From Rhyzopertha dominica (taxonomy: Eukaryota > Arthropoda > Insecta > Coleoptera > Bostrichidae): 64,000 bases of DNA. The stretch spans positions 18,409,786 to 18,473,785 of the forward strand of contig QCXZ01000041.1 of the NCBI GenBank assembly GCA_025024175.1. Direction: 5' to 3'. The position numbers and the translations under genes are program-made. Numbering within the stretch: position 1 is the stretch's first letter; each line of letters begins with the position of its first letter. The notes below the pieces were generated by a model that saw nothing but the letters and a program-made list of their open reading frames with translations, was not told where the DNA came from and searched no databases. This document shows, piece after piece, positions 35,698-48,900 of the stretch.

Positions 35698-35890
35698 GCA
35701 GGGTGGCCATTAAAAAATACTCAACCGACATAACTCAAATTTGGGATACAATATATGCATTTTTAACAAAAAGGAGCGCCACTTAAAATAAGTACCAATC
35801 ATCGTGTCGGCAAAAAAGCTGCATTCAATGTAGTAAATTAATTCAAAGTTGCACATTTGCCTGTAGAATGCGCTACAAACTTCAACCTAC
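35698..35890. repeat. Possible half of a CAGGGTG-type MITE
   Basis: Begins GCAGGGTGGCCATTAAAAAA after AT-rich sequence and contains GGAGCGCCACTTAAAATAAG, a layout like one arm of the foldback at 27.2 kb. No second arm was found. Confidence 0.25.
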
Positions 35891-35899
35891 TGAAAAACA

Positions 35900-38800
35900 T
35901 ATTTCGAGCTGCAATAATAAAGCAAACTTTCTGCTGATTTTGAAGGGTTTTGTTTTAATTCGTTCTATTTTACTATGCGATCATCACCCTTCGATCCTAC
36001 GATATTATCAAAAATAGTGCAACTTTTTCTGTAGTGTTCAGATTATTACGAAATCCCGAAAGATTAGATCAAAAGACAATCTTCCGTCGTAGAATATAAA
36101 CTAATGTTCACTAGTACAACAAAACCAAAGACAACAGTAATGTAGGTTATGAAATATTTATGAAAGGGTAGTTTATCAGTTAGCAGCACGCCATTAATAA
36201 GCGCCAAAAATAGATTACATATTGAAACTAGTAAAAAAAATCAGCTTGTCGTGCATAGGTATATAAGCGGGACTTAACAAAGGTCTAACTTAACTCGAAG
36301 CAGTTTATAATTTGACCTTATAACACGCACTTGGCTCCATAAAAAAGTATAGTTCTGTATGGAATTAAAAACGGAGCTATTTCCTGTCGAATAGAACTCA
36401 CGATTATTTTAATTGGAAAGCTAATACAATAATATAATATTTTTTTAATTAGAATTTCCTACCAAGTCTAGCAATAAATAATTTAACAGATACATACGCC
36501 AACAAAAGTATATAAATTAAGAAAACGCTTGAAAAGGGGACAAACACAAATCATGAATTTATAAATACAGCTAGGTTACTTGTCTGACTATGGAATAGTC
36601 TTCCGTCTTGAATTTGGCTTGCTTCTCAAAATTAGTAACGAAATTAAAGCATCCCCTTCGTACAGCTATATAGTACATGAAATATAAAAGGAGTATTTCA
36701 AATCAGATGTTGGAAATAACTGTCTTACTTTTCTACACAACGTATTTTTTTTGTTTCAGATTAAGGTAACTCAAAGCCTTAAGTAGACGTACCCATAGTG
36801 CTATATTCCTACTAATCAGGTACGCATTTTTTATAGCAGCACTAGGTTTAGTGACAAAAAAATGACATAATTTAATTATATAGGAAGTATTTGCGAACAT
36901 ACTTCCATAATAACTCTGTTTCCCATATTTCTACCTGATCAATCACGCCCCGACATCTTTAAACATTTTTCGTAAAATACCCTGAAGAACGGAAATGTCA
37001 TTTGTGTAAAAATAATCTTTGAAACTTGTGCGTTGCATATGAATCTTTCCATTCTTCGCCCATGAAAAAATGCAGGCTATGGATCCCTTAATAATATTCA
37101 AAGAAATATATGCCACAAGTACTAAGAATTCGCGCTAAATTCTCAACTATCAATTTCAATAACCTGAGTGAGGACCACTGATTTAATAAGAGTAATAAAT
37201 TCACTGAACAAGTTGTAATGCGATAAGAGCACACATATTCTAACTGCTACCAAACTATAAGTACTACGAACGCGCTCAACGGCAATTCAGGCTAAACTCA
37301 TAAAGTGAGTTCCATTTGCGAAACAAACAACTGATTTGCATTCTGCATACGGCCCCAATTGTCCCTTCAATTTCATCCATCGACCTCATCGCCATCGGTG
37401 CAACGTAATCGCGCGTTACAGAATCACAGCTAGCTGAGTCGTGAACTGTTAGGGGTTTTCTGCATACTGCGGTTTACATTTCTACGAAAATCACAATAAC
37501 TTGGAAAGAGGTATTCCACCGAATTGGTATCAATACAAGAGCATATAATCAGCAAGAATACGAAACTTTTTAATGCAATAAAATTGAGATGTTTCTTTAA
37601 AGGACAATTTACGTAAACAGTTTGTACATGAATGAACTGAAGATTGTTTACCAAAGACAGGATGAGATTAAAACATGTCACGTCTTCGAAGACGTCATCC
37701 TGTCTTAAGGTATGAAGGATAAGGTTGCTTGTAACGGTTGGACGTAAGCTTAACTTATGGTTCCCAAGAAAAAAAAATTAACAACCTTCACACAATTCCG
37801 CGCAAAATAGGAGTATTTGCAGTACCTTCGAGATGTAACCATCGTGCGAAACATAAAATAAATGTTAGTTATTATAGAACTATGAAACTGTAATGGAGGA
37901 GTTTATAAAGTTAAGTTCCTCCGAAAATTAAAACCACCCATTATTTGTTTTTTAATTAAACAAATTAACAAACATTTAAACTAATGTATGTCAAATATTT
38001 TGCTTTACCTAAAAGACTGAAGTAATATTAAATAATGTTTACTCAAAAACCGCGTATTAGACGTTCATTACATCAATCTTCATTGTATTAACTGTAGTAT
38101 ATTGGATGAATTGCTGGCTGCAATGTCTTTTTTGTTAGTTTTTACGGTAGCAGTTTAACACAACTTGATTACGTTCGCGTGATTCAAAAGGGCACTGCCG
38201 GACCTTTGTTAACAAGTTTCCAGTGATAGCCACGATTTATCAATCATTCAAACTAATCATGCTAGGCGGTATCTCCATTAAACCCTTTCTGGTTTATTTG
38301 TAACTGTCACGGGTGAAAAAATGTGCGGCCGTGAATCAGGAATATTTTTGACACTAATAAAATACTGCAGCCTAAAGCCATCACCACCACCATGTATGTA
38401 TAAAGCTGTAATGGATTGTCATTAAAAAATACATAGATTAGCTCGTTTGGAAGCTTAAGTTCAGCAGTAGACATTTAGAAACCTTTTTCCTATCCTCAAC
38501 GATTTAACGTGTACCTACGTAATCCTTGGTTCGGTCTAGGCGATTCCAAATAAAGGAAATTCTAAGATGTTCAAAATTGTGCAATGTTTTGTTCGCGCAA
38601 CATTTCTTCGCTCTAAGAAAAAAATATTAAATTTTGTTTTCCAAACAATTTGGAAATCCGAAATCGTCACGGTGTAGCTTAGTAGGGGTACAATTTATGA
38701 GTCGTTTGTATGTAATCTTAAGGGCACAACCCTCACAGAGAGAACAACATTTTGTTCAAAAGAGAGCCCTCTAATGAAAAGTTTAATCAAGATAACATGA

Positions 38801-40430
38801 TTGGTTGCTCTTACCTGAGGAAGTGCCTAGTATAACCAGGTTTAACATAGTGATGAGAGCGTAGTAATTCGCTTTTTAGTGGGGTCTTTTTTCACCAATA
38901 AATGAGCAAGTACCTAATAAGAATAATTTATAAGGGATAGCCTACTTTTCGACATGACTTCAACTGAGAATAATGAGCCAGTTAGATAGCCAATAATTTA
39001 ATAATTGATTAAAATTTTAACGGAAAGAAAACTCGCGTTGAACCATAGATGAGTGATGAAGTTTACCAAACTTGGTATGGACGACAAGTTCCATTAGCAA
39101 GAAACCCAGTAACACAGCGTATACTTTTTAATAAATTCACAGCCTTTCGTCCCGTATCTGTTCCCATATATGTAGAAAATTCATGTTGTTTTGGATTACT
39201 TCACGATGTACAGTGATTAAAGTAGTATTGGGCACAAAGTCCGTTAATAAGTTCTTGACGTAAAATTGTATGGAAAACGTAGATTCGAGTAGTTGTTTAA
39301 TGTAGTTCACCTCACGCTTCCCTGTATTTTTTAAAATGTTTTGGTTAATCAGTTTAGTCTGGTATTAAATTAAGTTAAACCCAAGTTTGCTTCTAAGTAG
39401 TAAGGTATTCACTGATGAATCTGATATTATTATAGAGTAATTTAATTACATCGTTCCTAATAAGCAAATTCTAAACGGTTAACTAAAGTCACCGCAATTC
39501 TGTTAAAGCGCATTAGTAGTTTCTGACATGATAGTCCAACTTGTTAATTATCAAGTGAAGGTCATTTCCCGTCTTCTGAATTATATTAGATAAAAGATGT
39601 TGGATATAGCAGAGTTCATAATCTCGGTATTTGATTAATTGTTTATGTCGTGTTTCGTGTACAAGTTTTCGCAAGTACATTCGACTAAAGGTAGGTCGGG
39701 CACTTATTAAGTTTTATAGTTATTCGATCAGTTTCGATTACTAAGAACTAGTTTCTGTGGAATTACTAGAGCTGGCGATTTTGCTAAGTTAATAGACATC
39801 ACCTAGTAAGTTAATGTCGGCACACCATAGATATAAATATAAAAGGAATTCTAGAAGAAGCAGTTAGAAACTACACTTCAAATGTGACTCGCTGTTAACT
39901 TTGATCTCTAAGCAACCACACTAGAACTGCTCACGTACAAACCTATCAAACTGTTATGGTTTATTAGTAATAAGAAATAAATCAAATCCCTTTTTGGAAG
40001 GAAAACAAATGGAAAAGTAAAACATATTTTTTTTATCACAAGAAGCCCATGTATCGTAAATTTTATTGTAGAAACCTAGGGACTGCAGAGTAACTTCAAA
40101 ATGTAAATTGTATGTATACTTAAAACTTTGTGGCATAGTGGTAGACTGGTTTTTTCAGTACTGCTCGAAATGACACCACACTAATTTTGTTTTACATTAT
40201 TTAAATAAATGCAGAGAAATGGCGTTATCGTTAAATGCTGGCTATTAATTAATAACTAAATTCTTTGGATTGTAACATTCTGATTTTAAACAAAATGACA
40301 AATGTTGCCAAATAAAAACACCATCTGTGTCTCATGAGCTTAGATGTCTTTTTGCAGCTCAGCAGGCGGTGCCGGATACTGACATCGACAGGCCACGCTA
40401 AGAATGAAAACTTTCAAGCTATACAGGCAA
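35900..40430. other. Mostly AT-rich DNA; one GC-richer patch at 37260-37440
   Basis: No coding sequence recognised. At 37260-37440 a GC-richer patch contains an octamer-like ATTTGCAT and CGTAATCGCGCGTTACAG. TATA-like words near 36260 and 39838 lack any frame or other promoter support. Around 39260-39370 a weak match to 20370-20500 (ACGTAGATTCG.GTAGT, ATGTTTT.GTTAATCA) suggests an old dispersed repeat. Confidence 0.35.
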
Positions 40431-40437
40431 AACCAGT

Positions 40438-40543
40438 TCTATGCCGTGCTGTCTGCACTAGACCTAAACTGCACTGACGAGCTATAATGATAGCGAAATA
40501 GATCTATCTGTAATTCGTTGCGGTGCAGACAGCACAGCATAGA
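40438..40543. mobile_element. Foldback element, family B, copy 2
   Basis: TCTATGCCGTGCTGTCTGCAC (40438-40458) is the inverted repeat of GTGCAGACAGCACAGCATAGA (40523-40543) with one mismatch. The inner AGCGAAATAGATCTATCTG and the outer CGTGCATTTTA link it to the copy at 11.9 kb. Confidence 0.7.
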
Positions 40544-40921
40544 CGTGCATTTTATTCAAACTATAGAGCTAATAAAGGAAGCACAAAAGTGCAAAACGTC
40601 ATCTAACGGATCCACTACAAAATAGAGCCAAGAATTAGTAGTGACCACGGTAGTAAATAGAGAGGGATACGCACGATATCCTGTGGAGCGGCCCGATTCC
40701 GTAGCCGTCACATTAGGGAAAGATAGAGCATAGTGGGAATTGCTCCGCTTTGCATAGGGATGCTTGACAGCGCACGCTGTGTTGATAATATCAATTTGAT
40801 TCCCAAAATTACCTAAGCGAATAGTGATGGATCATTTATATTTCAAAAAAGTGTGGAAATGATAGATTCTGTTGTTACTTGTGCAACAATTTTAGAACAG
40901 AATTGCGTCAGATAATGGAAA

Positions 40922-41750
40922 TCCGCTGCAAATTGAATCAATATTTCTACATCAAATTGTCAAAATAAAATTTACGTTTTTATTTCTTATATTATACCAT
41001 CAATCATGAGATTGAGCATTTTTTAACTCTACACATTTTTTTCTACGACAAACGGTACACGTATATCAGCAAAACTCGTTTTTTTCTAAATAACTCGAAA
41101 ATTAATAACTTAACAAAACAATTGCAAGTGCTTTTCGATCAGAAATGTGATTTTCTGTATAACAGCAAAATTTAAAAAAAGTTGTGTGAACAGGGACCGA
41201 AACTCATTTTTGGAAATATTTCGAAAATGTCTACATTTTGAAAATTTTTAAACACTTTTTGTGAGAAATTTTATTTCCTATTTGATGGTATTTTCACATT
41301 TGGATATATTAGGTATTTTCTGAGATATTTAGGAAAACCTGTTTTTAAATGACGTTTTTTTTCCTTCCAAACAGTTTGCTGCACCGAAAATTTGTAGGGA
41401 CTAATAATACTCGCAGTTATATTACTAATCACGTACTAAAAAGAACAATTTTAAAGTTTGCAAAAAGGGTAGTTACCCTACAACTTTAGCCCCTTCCCTA
41501 TACCGCACTTACCCCAAAAACAATAGGTCGCTTTGGGTAGTTGAGATTTATATATATGCCAAATTTCAAGTGCATATGTTAAGTTTTTCGAAAGTTATCG
41601 CGTCCACATACAGAGAAACGCACAAACAAGTAATTTTTGCTCAAATTTATTTTTGGTCGTTTTCGAGCATTTTAAAGCGGTTGATCAAATAAAAATTTAA
41701 GAAAATTTCTTTCGCGATACAATACTTCCCATCCGTTGGATGTGGAAGTA
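40922..41750 (-). repeat. ~830 bp dispersed repeat, family C, copy 2
   Basis: This is the reverse complement of the block at 13034-13880, similar throughout. On the minus strand it starts TACTTCCACATCCAACGG and ends ATTGATTCAATTTGCAGCGG. It lies wholly inside the P-like element, while copy 1 has different flanks. It is therefore either a nested insertion or a shared module. Confidence 0.65.
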
Positions 41751-41992
41751 AAATTAAGTACAGAAATATGACTACTCTATACAATATGTCTTATATTATG
41801 AAGGTAATACTCATTTCACACGAAACTTCAGAAGTATACCAAATAAGAATGTTAGGAAATAAAATGAAGTGCTTCTGTTGTCAACGTTTATTAAAAATAC
41901 ATATACAAGAAGATCTAAAAATTCTTTCTTGCACTTGATTTATTAGTATCTCTGTCATTGTGCTTATATTAATGTTTAATTCTCATTATAAT

Positions 41993-41995
<3 letters not shown>

Positions 41996-42029
<34 letters not shown>
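41996..42029. repeat. (AAT)n microsatellite
   Basis: About eleven AAT units within the P-like element. Confidence 0.95.
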
Positions 42030-42030
<1 letters not shown>

Positions 42031-42230
42031 CAAAATTTTGAAAGCATTTCTGCTTCGTGTTCTTTACAAGGAAACGAACTAGAAACAATTCATCCACTAC
42101 ATTGTCAAAAACAACACATTGAATATGTTTGGTTAAAATATTTTTTTGTATTTTCTGGATTTTAAAATAGTAAGTGTAGATGAAGGACCCGCTGTATCAT
42201 AAACATTTGTATGATAAAGATGATCCTTAC

Positions 42231-42296
42231 ATGTGGAGCATATTGACGATCGGCCGAATTGCTGTTACAGTTCGGCACTACACAATACTTTCCCAT
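42231..42296 (-). CDS. First coding exon of a THAP-domain (P-transposase-like) protein
   Basis: From the ATG at 42296 the minus strand reads MGKYCVVPNCNSNSAD, the start of a C2CH THAP zinc finger (C-x4-C pair, positions 5 and 10). The open frame runs 22 codons to CACATGTAAGG, a strong splice donor with GT at 42230-42229. THAP domains need a later C-x2-H in the next exon; I cannot find it. It sits 190 bp from the end of the P-like element, as expected for the transposase N-terminus. The downstream exons have probably been deleted, so the piece is not functional by itself. Confidence 0.6.
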
Positions 42297-43179
42297 TTTA
42301 GTTAGTTCAAAAAACTTCACACAAATACCACACCAAATGTTATAGTTATGCATGCCACTGGTGAGCGCTTTTACCACTATATTGCATCTCTTACTAGACC
42401 TCTCTCTCCCACACTGACTACGAATCTGGGCCGCAGTTGCATACAGTTACCTTATGGTCGTTCGTATACCTCTCTATCTACTACCGTGGTAGTGACTAAG
42501 CTCTACTGCAGAGATCTATAATAACTAAAATGAAAAAACCGTTATCATTTAATCCTGATTTTACTCTAGACTATATACACTCAATCTGTTTATTACTTTT
42601 TGTTTTAGATTTTTTGCATAATNTAGAAATATTTTTTAAAGTGAAATATTTTTATTATTTCTACCAATATATTTATACCGTACTCCTTTAAAAGGAGCAA
42701 ATTGTCTTAATAAATATAATAAATAAATAATAAAGTTGATAAGCGGCTGCCTCACTGAGCTCCGTTTCTCATCTATATTTGTATAGTTATACATAAACCT
42801 GCAACATACCATAACTTAAACACTGAAGTTTTGAAGAGAATTTTATGGCGTTATTATGGACAGACAGTTTATGTAGAACTAATAGTTCTGAACTATACTT
42901 CAACGAGTATCGGTAGAGTTCACTGCTATAAAATTCAAATGAATTAGGTCAATTATTGTACATAAAATAAATAAAATGTCTAAATGTCGAATGTCTAAGT
43001 CATGTCAAATAATAATAACTACAATCTTATTTATATGCAGCTGCATATTTTCCCTAATTATTGTGAATTTAGTTTAAATCTTTGAATACAAATTATTCGT
43101 ATTAGAGAGTAACAAACTCGAAAGTCAAAACAAGGATGCCGAAAAAGATCTGACAATTGAAGATAGCAGAGCTTAATTT

Positions 43180-43560
43180 CGCAAACGCGCCGCTGCTGCC
43201 TGCAAAGCGGATTCGCGCATCACACTCGAGCTTGTTTGCAAACGAATTCGAGCCCGGAATCCCTAGTGTTCCGGCACACTTCTGAGATCAGCCGAGCAGA
43301 TATACGTGGATTAATAATCTGTTAAATTGCAACGCGGCCTCCTTCTGACTGGAATAATGATTTCACGGAATATTTGTCCGCAGATTATCTGCTCGAAACT
43401 GACAGCTATCCTTTCGTGTAGCATTAAGCGGTAAGCCAGCAGTTCGTCGGAAATGGCATTTGAGACGCTGAGGAATCGAGAAATGCGACGAAGTGCCAAG
43501 AACTGATTGGATGTGCCATTATCGATTTAGGGATTAGGTGATGCAAGGCCTCTGCAAATG
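43180..43560. other. GC-richer unique segment, possible regulatory DNA
   Basis: CpG-containing patch with GCAAACGCGCCGCTGCTGCC and a palindromic TTTGCAAACGAATTCGAGC stretch. It has AT cores and no repeat match elsewhere. A 62-codon minus frame here shows no motif. Confidence 0.25.
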
Positions 43561-43666
43561 CAACTTTCGTCTTTCATATACGTTTTTGGTTTATGTGCAG
43601 AGTGTTCCAAATAAGTTATATAATATATAACACTACAGGAAATACACTAAATTTGATAATAGGAAG

Positions 43667-45987
43667 CAGGGTTGGCAAAAGCATGTTTTTTTAATTAAAC
43701 AAAACAAACAGTTTTTTTTGTTTAACCATGTTTAAAACACATGTTTTTTACTTCGTTGAAAACATGTTTAAAACGTTTTAAACATGCACTCTCATGCAGA
43801 TTCTATATACATATATTTGTGAAAATAAATACGAGCAGATGACGTGGAGCGTAGCAGTTCTCTAAAAATCCCTAGATGAGTACGATTGTCAGTTGTCATT
43901 TGTCTTTTTTGTTTACGCAGCAATTTTAGTTATTAGTTTCTCTTTTCTATTTTAAGCTAGAATCAACACTGTTCTTAAAATCTAGACAAATCACATACCC
44001 CAATTTAAGGTGTAGTCTTGGATATTGGGTTAACTTTAGCTATATCAACTTGAACAAAGAGAATGGGAACCGACCTTGACTGTTGTTTAAAGTTCAACAA
44101 TAGGGTCGTGCCGCACATTAAACTTTAATCTATGCCTTTTATTGCTTACATCATGAATACTAGTGCCACGCATCTATTTTGCTTTCAGATTAATTCAGCT
44201 CGTAACAAACTGCGGTAGAAAAATTACCCTCTTTCAAACATTTTCTTAAATCCGCCAACAACTACGCAAAAGGTTCCTAATTTCAGTCATGCGCACTGTT
44301 ACAGCTCCCTAGGTAACTAGGTGCTCACTGTTGTCAGTTTTATAAATAGCCAGAGAAATACTAATAATGCAATGGGAGTGAGAGAGAGAGGCGAAGGTAT
44401 AAGTATAACCGTCAACGTCAATATTATAATGTAAACATAGGAATAACCTGTAACCGTTCATCAGCAGTAGTATTCTTACAACGCGGAACAAAACACTTCT
44501 TAACGTAAGCCATTCTGGTATCAAAAAAACAATAGATTACCCAAATACTTCGACAACATCTTGCTCCACCACTTAATCTGACAAATACGAAACTCGAAAG
44601 TTTGACCAAACTATGTAAACAAAAACGCATGACTAGAGTTGTTAGGGTTATTCGTTACACATGTGACACATGCAGCACGTCCGAACGTGCGATGTTGTCA
44701 GCGGTACTTTACCGTTTTCTTCCTAACGAAGGCCAGAGATCGTCCTGACAGTTTCAAAATTTATCATATCGTTGTCATATAAAAGTATACAAACTAAACA
44801 TTATCAAGCTTCAAGCGTTGTTTAATTCCTCATAATAAAAACATTAGTTCTAAAGCAGGTTCGATGGTTAAAGTGCTTTCGTATTTCAGCAAAAGGCCAG
44901 TGAATGCGCTTATTATATTGAACTGTCATTATAGAATAAACTGACTGAAGGATGATTTAAGTTATTTTCACAAATACGCCTTAAGTATCAATATCACGAT
45001 GCCAGTTTACGAGTACATTCCTCACGGTATCGCGAAAATTTGCCCACATTGGCAACGCGACTCAGCTCAAAAAAAATGTAAACAAATATTACTTGCAATG
45101 CCGCTAGAGCACTGGTGTCTCTCGCTTTCGTCAGCATAAAAACCTTTTACGTCATCTCCGTGGCCGAATATCGAGACATTTGGTACAAATATTGAGAAAT
45201 CCATACCTTCGCATTTTTTTCTCGGCAAAGAAGGAGTGGAAAAAATCGCAAAAAAATATCTTTGTGCTTCAATTTTTATGTACATTTTAAATGTAAAATA
45301 AAAAAAAATTGTAGGACGACCCCATTACAATGACGTAGGAGGAACGATGCAGCGTGAAATAACTTTGACAAAATTAAGGTGCAAAATGGTACAATGCAAA
45401 AATATATGGTTACACTAGTAAAAAAGTAAAAATGTTGATATTTTTTTATTTTTTGTTTATTGTTTTTTATATTCCCAAGTTCAAATAACTATTTGTTTTT
45501 TGTGCTATTTATTGTATTGTTGTATTGGACTAAAAATACAAATTTTTGTTATGTTTAGATTAAGATTTTTATTTGTTGTCATAAAAATTTGTGAATTACA
45601 GCTATGGAAAAATGTTAAACTTTATTATTCATTTCTATAACTGTTGTTGTATCAATAAGAAGCCGAACAAAATAGTGCATGTTTCTTCTTTTTTTAAGTT
45701 TGAAAAAACACGTATTTACTAACTGGGCCTGGTTTTGCATTTAATTCATTTAATTCACATAATGCAANTGTGGGGTGACGTTATGTAGATATGTAATTAC
45801 TAATAATCTTGTCTATCTATTTGTGGAGAGTAAACGAGCTTAATAGTAATAATTAATGAATCACATACAATAGTCGTCAAAAAACACTGTTTAAAACATT
45901 AGTAAAAAAACACTGTTTAAAACAAATGTTTTAAACTAGTTTAAACCATTCTGTTTTAAACATTTTGTTTTAATCATACCAACTCTG
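43667..45987. mobile_element. hAT-like DNA transposon, 2.3 kb, with 8-bp TSD
   Basis: Ends are CAGGGTTGGCAAAAGC (43667) and TCATACCAACTCTG (to 45987), short inverted repeats of the CAG.GTTGG type common in hAT elements. Flanks are ATAGGAAG (43659-43666) and ATAGAAAG (45988-45995), an 8-bp duplication with one mismatch. Near both ends the words GTTTAAAAC, TTTAAACATG and GTTTTAAAC recur many times, like the subterminal repeats of hAT transposons. No hAT transposase is readable inside. A THAP-type exon occurs near 44.5 kb on the minus strand. Confidence 0.65.
44448..44513 (-). CDS. Second THAP first exon, inside the hAT-like element
   Basis: From the ATG at 44513 the minus strand reads MAYVKKCFVPRCKNTTADER. 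It has the C-x4-C pair of a THAP finger, and CFVP.CKNTT is typical of the family. After exactly 22 codons comes CAG followed by GTTATT, a possible donor. The exon length and intron position equal those of the THAP exon at 42231-42296, although the residues differ. The second half of the domain (C-x2-H) was not found. It could be a remnant of a P-like element nested in the hAT-like one, or a captured host exon. Confidence 0.5.
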
Positions 45988-45999
45988 ATAGAAAGTAGC

Positions 46000-48900
46000 T
46001 TCCTTTCTTTGTTTTGTTGTTATTGTTTTAATGTAATTACTGTCTTCAAAACTTCGAACAAAGTTCCAATTACGCAGTTTAATTTATGTAGTACTGAAAA
46101 CATATTGTTATTAAGACCTGAAAAATTACTCATACTGAAACAAAACAACATACTTAGGCTTTACTAATAATATAAATAAAGTTTTGATGCAACATATATT
46201 GAACAAAAAATATCAGTAAACTGCCTTATTCCAATGCTGAAGCTGAAAGTATCTGGAGAGCAGACTGTCAAAAAGAGCAATTTCTTAAGCAGCGGTACCT
46301 TAAATGCAATAAATGCAATGTTGTATGTGTTAGTCTTTATACTTAATATACTTATTATGCAATATGTTTTTTCAAGTTTTTATTTACTCTGAAATGAGTT
46401 AATGTTTATATTATAATGTTCACTTAATTTTTGCAAACCATAAATATGTACTTTTATTACACTTATATCTAACAAACTAATCGTGATTTTTTTTACAAAA
46501 TCGAAATTTTAAAGAAAAGTCTAGGAATTAATTTCTATAGAAGTTGATACCACTTTATTCAAGTGTTTTCAGCCTCCCAAACTATGAGTCAAATTCTCTT
46601 TCAACCCGAGAATCGCTCCTCTGCGACAAGGTCTTCAGCTCACAGATAAATGAGAAGTGGCAAAACTTGCTATTGACATTGAATGCGCTAGATTCGATGC
46701 TTCGTTGGATATGTACAGCACAGATATAGAGATGCCTTACCAACCCCTGTACATAAAATATTACATTCGCTCATTGGTTACAAAAGATTCCTGCACAAAT
46801 CTTACCACACCAAGTAAGTTAATGAGTTGAATCTTTTAGGTTTTGAGAATTGAATCTCATGACTCGTACTAGAATCAATTTAGCGAGTTGAATTTCTCCT
46901 AAACGATACATCTTTCAACCAGCGTTTTAGGTCCACTTCACAAACAACACCTGACGTAATCTACACCGGAACCTCGAGCCACGTATCACCGCCCGGAAAA
47001 TATTTGGAGATTCATCTTAAAAGGAACTTGTGATGCTCAGGGGATATTCTGTGTTTACTTTTGACGAGGGTATGACACAATCCATTAACGAAATGCAGAT
47101 GGTGACTAGAGGAAATCCCATGGAAAAATAGCGGTTGAATTGAAAGCACGCATAAACGACTTATACATAATTTTACCGAAACGAACACTACTCATGAATC
47201 CCGATATCACGCAATTTACACAAAAACAAGGATAATCTTATTAGAAAAACAAAATTTCTAATTAATCCTTATGTTTTTATTCTATTATTCTTCAAGTATA
47301 GGATTCCATTAATAACATGTTATTAATTATGAAAATAGCCAAGCCTCACGCAAAGCGTAGACTAAAATAAACTTATATCAATTCAATTTTTGCGCCAATT
47401 ATCAAATGAAAGTAACTAATTAAACTGTATACACAGTACTCCATGGTATTCTAACATGAGCTCTTAATTTCTGTTATTGAGTGTGATACAAAGCTTTGAA
47501 ATGTATTTAACGTTTATATTCCAATTAACCCTCAAAGCAACCACGCGCTATTAATGTCGCGAGATGGTAAGTAGAATACATCAAAGGAAAATTTGATAAT
47601 TCAGATTAAACTTGAACGACAAGTTTAAATTAATCACCTTATCCCAGCTGTAATCTTCGCAACACATCTCTGGTTTTGTATAACAGTGCGATATTTTTCA
47701 ATTCGAAGGCTACTTCATGGCAGCAATAAAATATTACAGCTGCAGCTAACCTTTTTTTCTGAAAATAATTATACAATTTCGATTATTTGAATTCCTCTAA
47801 GTAAATCGAATGATTTGTTAAAAGCTGTATTTACCGATAAGTGAACATATGGATGCAAGCATAAAATAAACTGTCGGAGACAATAATATTTACGTTTTTT
47901 ATTATTTTTGACATACATACAGTAAATATCTCGATCATTCACTCCTCTATTATCCGATATAGGTTGAGTATAGTACACCAAAGACACCAAAGAGTGGATG
48001 CCCAACAGAACTATGAAAAAAAATAAATTTGAAGGCGTTGACGAGGCACTCTATTTATGGTTTACGCAACAAAGAGCGAAATAGGTTGCGTTCTCTGGAC
48101 TTATGATAAGTTAAAGCGCTGCAGTTAACTAAACGAAATATCAGTTAAGTGTTTGGGAATAACTGAATTCGGCTGACAAAAAATAACTATACAGTTTATT
48201 CAAGACAGCGGTTGCCCTTATAACCAAATGATCATGGCTTGTAGTAACGACGCTTCAGGAAGATACAAACTTCCAATAACAATGTTGACTGCAAACTCCG
48301 CGATGTGAGCGCTGAATATGTGTCTCCTCTTCTCGACAGGCTACTAAAAAAAACAACGCGTGAACTAAGTAANGCCGCTGGTTGACTGCTGGATGGGGGC
48401 TCTTTCGTAGATGATGGCGGGCCGGGGTTCGTTTGTTAACTAAACGTTATTTAGTATTACTTACTGATTTTTGGGCGCCACACACCTAAAGCTTTTCTAG
48501 TTAAACCTTTAGGTGGTGTGATCCTAAAGATAATATACGATCACCAAGCGATAAAGAAAAAACAGAATCATGAAACAATGAGAGCTTTTAATTTTTAATC
48601 AAAAATGTACTTACATAACGTGTATAAATAAATACTCGTAATTAAATTGTCCGGTATTAAAAAAAACCTGCACGCATGTGTATAATTTAGAAAACAGGAA
48701 TATTAGTACTTAAGCGGCTTACCTCTTGATGAGGGTTTTTTCACTCGAAAATCATGACGTTAAGGTATATTACGATGGCTTTTGTAAATGTTTAACGGTA
48801 GTGTAATGTATATGCGTTTTTACGAGGTGTCATTCAGTGCAGATATGTTTTTCTCGGACCTAGATGAAAAAAACCGCGGCAAAAAAGCTACCCATACTTT

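Larger units (their letters stand above)
40646..42488 (-). mobile_element. P-like DNA transposon, non-autonomous, with perfect 8-bp TSD
   Basis: The 1,843-bp element begins CACGGTAGTAAATAGAGAGG and ends CCTCTCTATCTACTACCGTG. It is flanked on both sides by GTAGTGAC (40638-40645 and 42489-42496), a perfect 8-bp target-site duplication. Similarity between the ends continues inward for about 90 bp. A THAP first exon lies 190 bp inside the right end on the minus strand, which fits the P-element group, whose transposase starts with a THAP domain. Most of the interior is a family C repeat, and no further transposase exon is visible. Transib (CAC...GTG ends, 5-bp TSD) fits less well. Assignment to P rests on TSD length plus THAP. 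Confidence 0.7.

Noticed and set aside
48440..48560. LTR retrotransposon edge with primer-binding site (TGTGGCGCCCA on minus)
   Set aside because: No second LTR, polypurine tract or gag/pol sequence nearby.
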